Notes under the pieces: generated by a model | The model's database searches: none | Told to the model about the DNA's origin: nothing | Seen by the model: only the letters and a program-made list of their open reading frames with translations | Part shown: one piece after another, positions 34,930-46,470 of the stretch | Layout: each line of letters begins with the position of its first letter | How positions within the stretch are numbered: position 1 is the stretch's first letter | Translations under genes and position numbers: made by a program | NCBI GenBank assembly: GCA_028023455.1 | Contig: JAQFVV010000056.1 | Span: forward strand, 870,001-934,000 | DNA length: 64,000 bases | Direction: 5' to 3' | Origin: Epiperipatus broadwayi | Lineage: Eukaryota > Onychophora > Udeonychophora > Euonychophora > Peripatidae

Positions 34930-37782
34930 CATCTAGCTCAAATGAAATAATCTCAGGTTCTTAAATTTATTCATATGTTAATAAACATATGGTAGCAAAA
35001 TATGATAAGGGATTTTATGTCATAATCTACTACTCTGAAATTAGATTAATAATAAAACAATAATAATCACAATCTTCATTGCTTAATCCAACTAGTACAG
35101 CTTTTCTTTCATCGCGAATTTATAACCGTAATAAATTAGTTAATAATCTAATATTCCCCTTTTTATCTTTAAGTAATAAAATAAATTAATAAGTGGCAGT
35201 GTTTAGATAATCTGATAAATAAAGCAAGTGGCAACTAATAGAATATAATTTAGCAAAATATTATGATAATGGATTGATGACCAGTAACACAATGCAATTT
35301 TATAATTATTTAATTACAAGAACATCAATAAATATTTAAGATTAAACATACTTCTCTATTTATCTTTTGTGCAAACAATCATATACTTAGTTTAATGGTT
35401 GTGAACATACCCTGTGAATTTATGCAATGATGTAGAGAAAACAAAACTCAGACACAAGTTTTAATAAACAAATTTTAAAATTTTATTAACATCAATAAAA
35501 AATAAATAAAATGAACAAATCCATCTACATCTATTTACAAGGGATATCCTCATTTTTCTTTACATTACAATAGCTGAATGATACACATTTATATTTCTTT
35601 TATCGTTAATTAAACTTATTATGCCTTTTAAAAGTTATTTATTTATTTCTCATTAGGTTTATCATATCACTTATTTTAACTATTTTATGGGTAACACCAT
35701 TCTTTACCTTTTAATATTAAAGTTACTGTATTATAAATTATCTATATGGATAAACATCATTTATAACATCATAATTTTACAATCAATATGGTTTTTAAAA
35801 GAAAATTACATCTTCTTGTAACTTTATATAAGTCACTCCGCATCTTATTCAAATATTATTATTACTTTTAACGTTTGTTCTCCAATGCTCGTAAACTATA
35901 ATACGTTTATTCCATAAGCCATACTCATGTATAATACTATAACACGGGTTTAATTATCACCTGTTACAGTTTCACATATACCATAATTATCGAATGTTAT
36001 TGTATTTTTTAAATATGCAATACTTATATTTTTTAAAATATAATTAACAATAAGAAAACGTGAAATTATATTTAATATTTTTGTATATTTCTATTTGGAT
36101 ATACTTTTATAAAATTATAGTTCATTTCTTAAAAGGAATTAACATAATTCTCTAACCCCTTCCTTTCTTAGGATATCTGCATCTTTCTTTCAATAATCAT
36201 AATCTACTCTTCGTTAATATTTAACTATTCTTATTCCAAATAATAGCATGACATACATTCTAAAATATCTATTGTTTCCCTTTTAATAGACTTATCACAT
36301 AACGATGTAGTTGCAAGAAATACAGATAAAGATAGCGAAAGATGTATAGGATATCGGGAAAATAGATAGATAACTTATCCGCAATATACTTCAAAAAATG
36401 TATGGAACAGTGTGAATAGGTCCGACATTCATTGTCTAATAACCTTGGCGATAAGCATGATGTGGCACGTATTTACTCAGCTTTACCAAACATCTAATAC
36501 GACTCACAAGAAATATATAAAATACCACTGTCCAAGACAACATGTGTACCAGTCGTAGGGCTTTGTTAACTACGCTGATTAACATCTAAAACTACCTATT
36601 ATTTCATTCCCTGTAGCATCCTAGTTTTTAATACATCCTCTTGGTTTCCGAATCACCACGTACTACCAAGTCACTACCCAAACTATCTCTCAAGATTTTT
36701 ACTGTATCCAACATCCATAAAATACTAACTACTTTTTAGAACAATAAACAAAATTCGCTAATATAAAACATTTCCCTATTCCATAAGAACAATTTGTCTT
36801 GCTTTATTACACTGTAGGTTCAACATCTACGTTTTGTTAAAATAACATTTAAATATCCCAATCGGAAAATTAACAGAAAATATCACATAACCATCGGTTA
36901 TATTGAACTATATTAATAACACATAAACTGATTATCGTATGCATATTTTTTAAAAATCTAATCACATCTCAAAGTGTTTTAAAGTGTTGTTTTCAAAATG
37001 CGTTTTACAACAATAATAACAATAAAACTTTTGCGCTACATTCATTCGATTCTCAGCTGATCTAAATAAATAAAACATACATTATATATCATTAATAATT
37101 ATAAATGTTACCAAAACAATCTTTATCTTCCTATCAGAGTTCGTAGTAGGTTTCTTTCTCTTCGAGCATCGCAAATATACAAATTTCCACATACTTACAA
37201 TTTTATTTTAAAATTCAAAATCAAAACATATTATTTCCTATAATGTTACATCATGAATTAATGTATTTTGTTTTCCCTATCGCTATCTAAAACTTAATGT
37301 TTAACTTAGATTAGTAAAGAAAATAATTCAAACCATAATCACATATTTTTCTGACGGTAAATCTTGGTTAGTCCCATAATATTTTTTATTTCTTCTTTTG
37401 TCCGAATGTTCTCCTTTATGCTTATTAAGGTTTTAAATAAATTAGTTCATTTAATAAACTGTTTAGACGATCTTTAATTTTAGTGTTTATTCCAAAATTA
37501 TTAGAAAACATTTTATTTAGTTATCCCACGAAGCTTTTTAATGTTCTGGCGAATATTACCTCGGCGCGTTGATGCATCTTTATTTCTAGTTAAACTACAA
37601 TTATTTAATAATTACGGTACCAATTGCGTTTTCCATGGATCCAATATTTTATATTTCTCTTCTGTAAAATTTTTTTTTTTTCTTTAAGCAAGTGTTTTCC
37701 TTGGTAAACTTCACTTTCATTCATTATTATTTTATGTACACTACTTCCGATCTTTAACTATTTTCTAGAGTATTTTCTCAAG

Positions 37783-38031
37783 TCATCTTAAAGAAAGCAA
37801 TTCAAAGTATTTCAATATTAAAATTCCTTTTGTCCATTTATTCTTATACGAATAATACTTATTTTTATTTTCCATTATCTTCATTAACTTTGCGCACAAT
37901 GTCCTTTCATTGATTTTATACGCACGAAAACAGCTTTCATAGTGATACGCTATATAAACTATATCAACGAATAACATTAACATATTTGGAATATTATAAA
38001 ATTTACAACTTGGTTTTAAGAATCTATCCAT
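37783..38031 (-). CDS. Small ORF inside the 5' LTR (hypothetical, doubtful)
   Basis: This is the 82-codon counterpart of the ORF at 27038-27262. The extra eight codons come from one base change at the stop codon. No domain recognised. Confidence 0.2.
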   Translation of the reverse strand: MDRFLKPSCKFYNIPNMLMLFVDIVYIAYHYESCFRAYKINERTLCAKLMKIMENKNKYYSYKNKWTKGILILKYFELLSLR

Positions 38032-38642
38032 TTTCTATTGAAAACTCCGATTATATTTCGATAGAATCCACTGGCAGGTTACTGTAAAGTTAGTGAAACA
38101 TTACTATGAAAAACTTTTTTAAAACCTTTTATTCTAAGATTCTCTTCGGATGATTTTTAAATTGTCAGTTGGTTTCTTTCAAAGATATTAAAATTATCAT
38201 AAAATTGACTAATAAATTGAAAAAGAAAAAAATTTTTTAGAGAGCTTAAAATTTTACCTCTGCTCTGGAGTCAACACATTTTTGTTCTCCCCCCGTTTAT
38301 ACAATTAGTTGGTGCGATTTTGGTTGTCTGCCAAGATCTATTTTTTATTGGTCAATCCCTACTTGGATTTATAAACAATTTCTAAAGTTTTAAAATCATG
38401 ACGTAATAGACTTAAATGTTAACTAATTATTATTTTTAAATCAATTATTATCTATTACAATTTAACTACCTTTAAAACAATTTTGAAACAATAATTAATA
38501 AAGATGTATACTACTTATTTTTATTATGATGTGTGACAATTCCATCCACTTCTATAATATACTATTTAAATATTTTAATTATTAGTATTAATTTAAACCA
38601 GTGCTTATACATAGAATATTCCAGACAGTCACGTAGTCATTT

Positions 38643-38647
38643 ATATT
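38643..38647. other. Putative 5-bp target-site duplication, right copy (ATATT)
   Basis: It follows the last base shared by the two LTRs and matches 23168-23172. Confidence 0.5.
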
Positions 38648-38661
38648 AAGTTAACAAATCT

Positions 38662-38792
38662 TCAATCTTTTCCACCCTCCAACTTTTCAGCCATACATAT
38701 TGAAAACTCAAGAATGGAATACTCAAAGTTCTTGTTCATGCCAATATTATTGTTATACCCATATTGAAAAGTTGGAGGATGCAAAAAATTGA
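38662..38792. repeat. Imperfect inverted repeat, ~28-bp arms
   Basis: TCCACCCTCCAACTTTTCA on the left (arm 38662-38689) is mirrored by TGAAAAGTTGGAGGATGCA on the right (arm 38764-38792). It lies between the Gypsy edge and a Penelope-like fragment and may be part of the latter's terminal region. Confidence 0.7.
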
Positions 38793-38867
38793 ACTTGTCC
38801 ATTAAACTTTGAAGATTTATTATCTTAATATAAACATGGCATTGATTGTATATGTGTGTGAGAGATG

Positions 38868-38906
38868 GTGATCTGGACCAGCTGATTAGTGCTGGTTCAT
38901 GTCGAA
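38868..38906 (+). ncRNA. Hairpin followed by GTCGAAA (weak hammerhead-like candidate)
   Basis: GACCAGC (38876-38882) pairs with GCTGGTT (38891-38897) and is followed a few bases later by GTCGAAA. The preceding GTGATCT matches CUGAUGA poorly (four of seven). Its place just upstream of a Penelope-like fragment supports a degenerate hammerhead, but the motif alone does not. Confidence 0.25.
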
Positions 38907-38976
38907 ATGTGTATATTGGAGATTATTTATCTTTTTGACGTGTATGTGGTCATGTCTATCAGTTGTATAAGATGAA

Positions 38977-39460
38977 ATGGATAGCTATGGGGAACTTGAG
39001 AATCTGAGTGTAAGTCCTTCTAAATATATATATAATAAGAAAAAAGATTTTGATACTTCAAAAATTAAAACTGATCTGCCATATATAATGGGAGTAACTG
39101 ATAAAATTAGTAATGTTTTAAAGAAAATTTATTTTCTTCTCAATTTATATTACATTTTAAAAAATTGAAGAAGTATTTTCACACTCTTTGGAGTTTGTTT
39201 ACATTCATACATTGGACAGGCCAATTGTAGATTAAACATAAAAAAGAAGAACACATTTTGGTAATTAAAGAAAAGTCTAATTCATTAGATATTTATTTGC
39301 ACATTAAATTGAGTAATTATAACATCAATTTTAGTAAAACACCTTCTGGCAAGAACAATATGACCAGAGACTGTTAAGGGAAGCTATAGAGATTTTTAAA
39401 AAGCCTAAGAGCATAAATGAAAAGTGTGAATTAAAGAAAATTGACAATATTTGGATTGGC
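38977..39460 (+). pseudogene. Penelope-like element fragment, GIY-YIG end
   Basis: The open stretch 38977-39168 holds KTDLPYIMGVTDKISNVLKK, which resembles the linker between RT and endonuclease in Penelope-like proteins ('lPYi.gvsekl..vlkk'). In shifted frames after it come SYIGQANCRL (the YIG block), and near 39375-39460 REAIEIFKKPKSINEK then IDNIWIG, like the 'kr.v.EA..I...p..iN' and 'i..iW' end of the endonuclease. Several frameshifts and stops occur. Only the C-terminal third of an element is present. Confidence 0.65.
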
Positions 39461-42400
39461 AGATAAAATATTTTTTTTAAAACTTCTCAACTAATAGAAT
39501 TGAAGAATAAGGAAAAAATAAATAAATAATATAATGGTTTTAAATCTCACCATTGATATTCTTATGATTTGAGAAAGAAGAAGCTCTGGGGAAAGTAATT
39601 GTTATTGTACAGAAATGTCAGTTATTTAGCTATATTATTTTTATTACATGAAGCTCCTGGAAATAATACTATGAATTCATTATTTATCTATGAGAATATT
39701 AGAATTTATACATATATATTAAAAAAAAACACATTTGTTTAAGATAATGGGCCCAGTCCTATAATACAGTGACCATTCTGTTCATTAGGATTTCACAGTA
39801 ATTGGTTGTGTTATAATAATTACATATTACCAATATTATGTATGTAATACAATTTTCTTCTTATTTTTCCTTTTTTTATATATTGAATTATATATTTACA
39901 TATCATACTATTTTCACTTTATACTCTTCAACAATTGTATGATTATATATTTGGATGTTGCAGCTCTGATGATGACTGCAGGACATTCAAAACTGTAAGA
40001 ATAATGTTTTGGTATAAAAAATAGTAGTGTTGAAGTCTATAAGAAGGTTGGAAATGGTATATGTATTATTTATATACTAATATTTGTAGTTAATGGGATT
40101 TACAAATTCTTGTTAGAGATCTGTTTTGAAAATAGTTATTATACAATGTATATTTATCAAATTAATAATTCACCTATTCATCAAACATCTTTTTGATTTA
40201 TTTTAATAACTTACTAAAGTTTGAATTAATATTTAAAAAGTAAATTAATTTTGAGTACCTGCTTTGAAGTTGGGAATATTATTACATTTTTTGAAATTAA
40301 ATAATTCAGGTTTTTGATTCAGTAAGTGCCAAATATTGGCAACAAAAGCAGAAATGTGTATGAATCTCCATTATGAAAAAGAAATTTTAAAATGTATGAT
40401 TGCTGTATAAACATAAGTAAATACAATTCATATTATACATGTATCAGTAGATTACTATTAATCTGAATGCCTTTAATCATAAATCTATTAGCCAGGGGAG
40501 GGGGTGTTTTATTGTTTTAATTATTACTATGAAAAAATTTTGTGCTTACGTAAAAGTAAGCATATTCTGTATTTTAATAAAATAAATTTATATTGTATCT
40601 ACAAAACATATTCAAAACTATAGAAAGTAAAGTTAATATTTATTTAAATTTTTGTCAGAGTTTGAATTTACAATGAGCTGGGATGAAAGGTTCATTATTG
40701 AAATCTGAAAAATTCTGAAATCCATAAAAGCCTGGAACCACAGATTGCAAATTAATGGTATTCTTGTATAAAATTCAACTCAATTAAAATATATACTTTC
40801 ATATATTGCTTTTGAGATTACTTCTCTTCATTTTACTCCAATGCTATTTATTGTAAGCTTGAATTATCAATAGATTTTTATGGCCATCATCAGTTCAAAA
40901 GTTATCATGATTTTTTAATTACTGGCTATCATCTTGACAAAGACTTAAAGGTAGCTTTTAGATGTATTTTTGCATTACTTCTCAATGATGGAAGTATGAG
41001 CTAGAAACTAGTTTAGTGAATTATTCAAGCTTACAGTAAATGACTAAAGTAGAGTTAAAGCAATTATGTCTGAAAATATATGTTAAATATAAACAGAAAC
41101 AAATCATGTGTTGTTTTGTTGTAATTTTATTTTGCCAGAATAAAAAAATTGTCTGACTTTATTCTGTCTATGATGGGGGGAAATGACTGAGAAACCCTGT
41201 CATAGTGACAAACATATTTGATCATCATTGGTAATAATTTGTCATCCTTTTAGGAAATTACAAAAGAACACAAGAATACACTGCTAGAAAGGAAAGATAT
41301 AACTATATGTGATTATAGATTAGAAGTAAATAATGAAAGAAATAAGAATTAAATATATTTTTGTAGAAAGCATAGCTCCGTATCTCTGAATGTATGCTTT
41401 TTAAATTGAACAAAAAAAAATACAAAGTAAACATTTTATTGTTTTCTATTTTGATTCATAACAATTTGAGAGAGTATTACATCATAGTTTTGTCATGGTA
41501 GGTTTATAATTAACTTCTAAGAATGTAAATTGAACTAAACCAAAAAAGAAATGAAACAATGACCAATTGATGGAATAAGAGATGATAGAAAAAGACTACT
41601 AACTGGGTTGGATAGTTGAAGGTGAAATGCTAAAACAATTCAAATATAAAGTAAGAATTATTTAACATAAGTTTAAAGAATAATGCACTGGGTTAAGAAA
41701 GAGGTAAAAGAGCAACAAGTAGAGTTTTAAATTAATACTGAAATGGTTTTAATAAAATAATACAGAGAAAAAGTAAAAATATAATACCTGAAAAAACCTA
41801 GAAAACTGTAATAATAAATTGACATGTAAAACAGATGAAATTAGATGGGAATATTAAAATGTAAATAGTGTTGGGATTATACCTCATTTATAATAGAAAA
41901 AAACTGAGAAGACAGAGATGCAAATGCATTAATTAAAACAAGAAGGAGTATTAATAAAGATGCGAAGAATCACGTGTAAAACGAAAATAGCTATAGATGA
42001 AATATATTCTGCTATGATGACAGAAGTTAACATTTATAACAGTTTTTAGTACATGAAATTGAAGAGACTTTACTGAATAATGAAACTCTCTAGAGAATTT
42101 TTTTTTTTTTTTACAGTTTTGTTTATTGTTTATAAAGACATGTAAAAATTTAAGGATACTAGTCAAGATGTGAGATGGTTAGCTAGATCACGTAATTTAA
42201 CAAAATTTCAGCTAAGATATTGTTGAGAGATATGAATAGAAATTTTATTAATGAATTACATGTTTTTATTTGAAGAGCCTTTTGTATATATACTTTAAAG
42301 GAGGACTATACAATTTTGAAATGAGCAGCTAATACCTTCACATATAAAACATTTTTTTCACAGGTTTGCTACTGTTTTTTTTTTTTTAAATACCAATTTA

Positions 42401-43099
42401 AATGACTATCAAACAAATAAGCAAAAAAACTAAAGTTAAAAAAATAAAAACATACAGATGTTGTTGATATATATCTACGTTATATATATAAATCATGTGT
42501 GACAATTTTATATAATAGAAGTAGAAACAAATGATATAGATTGCTAAAAATTTCTCCGATTTGGCCAGTCTTATAAAAAAGAGCAAACTGTTGTTAAAAA
42601 TCTTATAAGAAGTAGATCATAAGCAGAAAAGATACAGTATTCTAAAAAAGTATTAATAACTATTTGCAGTAAGCTTGTTCTGGCCTAATTCATGAAGTAA
42701 TAAAATGTAACGTGTGCATATTAAATATATGTTAATAAAAAAAATAAGAAAAAAAGAAGTTTCATTTTATGAAATAGTTAATGTAGACTTATTTAAAACA
42801 GGAAAAATAGAATTTGAAATTCTTTTCTTTGACAAACAATACTTCATTATGAACATTTTTGGCAATTCTTTTATAAGATTCTCATGTATATGATTTGATA
42901 ATTAAGTGTGGGTAAAATAAAACTTCTACTCTAGCATAAACAGAGCAACTCTAGTAAAAAAAATTATTAATAATTAGTAACGGTGTCTGTTAAGTATATG
43001 TTAAATAAAAAACAAATGAAAAGATTACATTAACAAGGGAAAATATCTTCATGGATATTTTTTCTAATTTTAAAATAAATTGATATATAGGGAAGTGAT
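39461..43099. other. AT-rich stretch, no gene recognised
   Basis: No recognisable coding sequence. A CTGATGA heptamer at 39966-39972 followed 15 bases later by CAAAAC, about 0.5 kb after the Penelope-like fragment, is a weak hammerhead-like candidate. The plus strand is A/G-rich between about 41100 and 42200. Confidence 0.5.
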
Positions 43100-43130
<31 letters not shown>

Positions 43131-43152
43131 CGCTCGCTCGCTCGCTCGCTCT
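43100..43152. repeat. Compound microsatellite (TC)n-(GCTC)n
   Basis: About 14 TC units are followed by about six GCTC units. It borders the inverted Penelope-like copy and explains the RERERE / SERASE translation on the minus strand. Confidence 0.95.
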
Positions 43153-43159
43153 ATCTCCA

Positions 43160-43640
43160 CAGAAGTACTTTTGGTTAATTCCTTAACCTGCCTCATCAAC
43201 TCAATTCCTATGAATCCCGAATTTTAATGTTAGCAGCTTGTTTATTAATTAAATTCATTTTATTCCTATTTATTAAAATTGCCTCTTTAATTTTTCTTTT
43301 ATTATGATTTTTCTCTTCATGAAGAATCTTCACACTTTTAATATCAAACTTAAATTTATATTTACATGTTTTTTCATGATTTAAGAAAACTGAAGCAGCT
43401 ATTAAATCACTATTATTTTTACTTTTCACACGCTTATCAATTTATGCTCTTTTCAATACTGCATCTTGATTCACCTGTATATGACAACATACATCCACAA
43501 AAAATTTGATACACAATATTACTTTTCTGCTTGACAGGTGTTATATTTTTAGAATTATTCACTAATATATTATTAACATTATTTTTAATAGAAAATAAAA
43601 CATTAAACGCAGTCTTATATATATCTTTATATAATTTCAA
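43160..43640 (-). pseudogene. Penelope-like element fragment, GIY-YIG end, inverted
   Basis: Two minus-strand pieces (43640-43437 and 43429-43208) read SNIVYQIFCGCMLSYTGES, a GIY-YIG start with the paired 'vYqI.C' and 'Y.GEt' blocks, and then KSVKILHEEKNHNKRKIKEA, the C-terminal block. The sequence is closely similar to the plus-strand copy at about 46010-46440, including the flanking AACTCAATTCC and AAAGTACTT, so the two are inverted repeats of one family. A stop and a frameshift lie between the two pieces. The YIG core reads YTG here. Confidence 0.8.
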
Positions 43641-43715
43641 GGATCATGCGAAAAGTACCGTTTTCACGAGAATTCGTCCGTGACCAATTACTTTTGCTAT
43701 ATATATATATATATA

Positions 43716-44215
43716 TGCACAAACAGAAACAACCCAGTGTCTAATTATTAGGAATTACTTGTCCAAAAAAGAAAATTAGTCAGGTATTTTTTTTTTTTTT
43801 TTGTTACATTTATTATTTCAAAATAAGATTAGTTTTTATATCTACACACTAACAAAAACAACCCAGTTCCTGATTAATTACTGTCTTAAAAAAAAAAAAA
43901 GAAAGCAAATTCAATGGGGTTTGGTTTTTTTCAATGGAGTATTTGAATTATGGTATTATATATATATACACAAGATTTACCAAAAAAAAAAAAAGAAACC
44001 CACTTTCTGATTAATTACTGTCAAAAGAAACGCAAATTAGTCAGCTATCATTTTTAAATTTAGTATTTCAATAATGGTACCCTTTTTATATAGACAGAGT
44101 TAACAAAAACAACCCATTTTCTGATTCATTACTGTCCCCAAAAAAAAAAGAAAACGGAAATTAGTCGGGTATCATTTTTCAATTGAGTCTTTCAATTATG
44201 GTCCTTACTAATAGT
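43716..44215. repeat. Degenerate tandem repeat A, ~115-135-bp unit x4
   Basis: Four units are recognisable by AACCCA (43731, 43861, 43997, 44111), then CTGATTAATTACTGTC or a variant, a homopolymer A tract, AAATTAGTCAGGTATC and TTCAATTATGGTA. The A-tract lengths differ most. It sits between two oppositely oriented Penelope-like copies. Confidence 0.85.
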
Positions 44216-44279
44216 AGTCTGGTATCAATTCTAAATTGTAGTATATAAATGACATTACTTTTGATAGATTTAGAATTAT

Positions 44280-44790
44280 GTATTGCTTTTTTAATAAAAT
44301 GATTGATTTACTCTTGACCAAAAATACCGTAACTTTAAAAAAAGACACACATAAAGTCCAAAAAAAATGAGAAAAAGCCCCGTAACTTTAAAGACACACA
44401 CACAAACTCAAAAACAATCTAAGATTAATAAACATTGACTTATTATGTCTTGCTTTTGAATCAAATTATTGATTTACTCTTGCAAAAAAAAAAAACACCG
44501 TAACTTTAAAAAGACACATAAAGTCCAAAAAAAAAAAATTAGAAAAAGCCCCGTAACTTTAAAGACACACATACAAACTTTAAAACAAGATGAGATTAAT
44601 AAACATTTACTTATTACATCTTGCTTTTGAATAAAAGTATTGATTTACTCTTGCAAAAAAAAAAGACCGTAACTTTAAAAAGATACACATAACGTCCGTC
44701 CCCCCAAAAAAGTTAGAAAAACACCGTAACTTTAAAGACATACACCCACAAACTCAAAAACAAGATAAGATTAATAAACATTTACAAAAA
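44280..44790. repeat. Tandem repeat B, ~166-171-bp unit x3
   Basis: Three units start at GATTTACTCTTG (44305, 44471, 44642). Each contains two internal copies of CCGTAACTTTAAA with A-tracts and CACACA stretches and ends with AGATTAATAAACATT. It is unrelated to repeat A, which it follows directly. Confidence 0.9.
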
Positions 44791-44999
44791 TGAAAAAACT
44801 AACATCATATAATAGTATTAGTTAGTAGAATATTTTATTACAAATCTAAGAAATCAGATCTTTTTAGATCAAATCGATCATTTAGGTCTGGCCCCAGAAT
44901 CGTTATATGTATATGTTTTTGATTAGCATCAATGCCATCCCATGGCGAACACCAGGGATGAGAAAACAACCTAATATATATTGTAAGATATATTTTTCA

Positions 45000-46470
45000 A
45001 ATATAAAGTTGATAAAAAAGATAATCCATTGCAAATTATGATAGATTTTGGTAATTCATTTATGTATCAGACTTCTAAATACATTGGTAAGTTGTTACAA
45101 GAGTTTTTAGGATTTGGGGAAAATACCATTGCTTTAACTTTTGACTTTGTAGATAGAATTAAAAATATAGTGATTAATGAGAATGCTATCAATCTTTCAT
45201 TAGATGTAGTAGAAATGTATGGTTCTATTGATAGAGTGGATTCCATAAAAATAATTGAACGTGCATTAAAAAGTAAAGGTATTTGTAAATATGTGATAAA
45301 ATTTATTATTGATTCTTTAAAAAATTTTGATGATAACATTGTTTTTTTGTTGTTGTTGTTGAAGGTGGCTATTATAAAATATCTAAAGGTTGGCCTATGG
45401 ATCTGTCTGTTGTTGTACAAGTTTGCAATTTTGTTTTGTCTACATATGAGAGTAGTATTTTAAATATGTGTTCTTTTAAAGATATTAAAATTTATAAAGA
45501 TATGTGGATGATGTTTTTGTGTGTGGAAATACCAATATTATAAATTTGCTTGTAGAGGAGTTAAATAATTTGAATGGCTTGAAATGGACTATTGAAAAGG
45601 AACAGGTCAAAAGTATTAACTATTTGGATTTAATTATTATAGGAGATAATAATATGTTAAGTTATAAATTAATAATCAAACCATTGCAATAAAGGGAATA
45701 TATAAATTGTAAATCAAAAGTATCAATTATGCATAAGATGACAACAAGTTTTAGATTTTTTTGTTTCATAATCAAAAATTATATTGTTACCAGTGTGATA
45801 AATTAAAAAATATTGAGATATTTACCAAGGAATTGCTTGAAGTTAGTCATAAAATGGAACAGATTAACAATACTTTGTCATTTTAAAAGGTGTTATAATC
45901 GTTTAAAGGAGTTGAAGATTGATAGTAGAAAATGGATATCTATTCCATTTATTTCAAATTCACAAGTGAAATTTTTTTAAGGATATATATAAGAATGTGT
46001 TTAACTTTTTCATTTTGTGTTACAAATAATATTAATAAATTAGTGAATAATTCTAAAAATGTCATATCTGTCAAGCAGAAAAGTAATATTGTGTATCAAT
46101 TTTTTTGTGGATGTTTGTTATCATATGTAGATGAATGGAGGTGCAGTATTGAAAAAAGATTAAAGGAGCATAAATTGTTATATAAACCTGTGTGAAAAGT
46201 AAAAATAATAATGATTTAATGACAGCTTCAGTTTTCTTGTATCATGAAAAGACATGTAAATATAAATTTAAGTTTGATATTGAAAATGTGAAGATTTTTC
46301 ATGAAGAGAGAAACCATAATAAAAGAAAAAATAAGGAGGCAATTTTAATAAATAGAAATAAAATGAATTTAATTAATAGACAAGTTGCTAACATTAAAAT
46401 TTTGGATTTATGGGAATTGAGTTGATGACGTTTGTTTCCATTTGGTTATTTGAATTAACCAAAAGTACTT
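45000..46470 (+). pseudogene. Penelope-like element, RT palm plus GIY-YIG, 5'-truncated
   Basis: The RT part starts mid-domain near 45020 (IDFGNSFMYQTSKYIGKLL, the 'gsp.y.l.KyL' block). NAINLSLDVVEMYGSI (about 45183) is motif A. After a frame change near 45360 a motif B-like KGWPMDLSV is read, then RYVDDVFV (about 45500) is an intact motif C, and SINYLDLIII (about 45615) is the following 'fLD' block. The endonuclease starts near 46075 with SNIVYQFFCGCLLSYVDEW and continues over 46192-46425 (HEERNHNKRKNKEA, then KMNLINRQVAN). Several frameshifts and stops make it inactive. The N-terminal third is missing. Its 3' part is repeated inverted at 43.16-43.64 kb. Confidence 0.85.

Larger units (their letters stand above)
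34420..38642 (-). repeat. 5' LTR of the Gypsy element (4223 bp, outer edge possibly truncated)
   Basis: This aligns base for base with 23173-27875 except for scattered substitutions, small indels and the short (AAT)n array. Compared with the 3' LTR extended to 28138, it lacks about 263 bp at its outer end (the start of U3). It is followed at once by ATATT, the putative target duplication. Confidence 0.9.

Noticed and set aside
28340-38642. Endogenous retrovirus with envelope
   Set aside because: No ORF with signal peptide, fusion peptide or transmembrane anchor lies between integrase and the 3' LTR. The space there is only about 0.2 kb.
42990-43199. Minus-strand ORF with alternating Arg/Glu and Ser/Glu/Arg/Ala
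   Set aside because: Translation of the (TC)n-(GCTC)n microsatellite.
43640-43700. Hammerhead ribozyme at TTCGTCCGTGACC
   Set aside because: The reverse complement contains GGACGAA but the stem partner and CUGAUGA core are absent.
45067-45420. 117-codon minus-strand ORF
   Set aside because: Antisense of the Penelope-like RT, whose motif A is on the plus strand.
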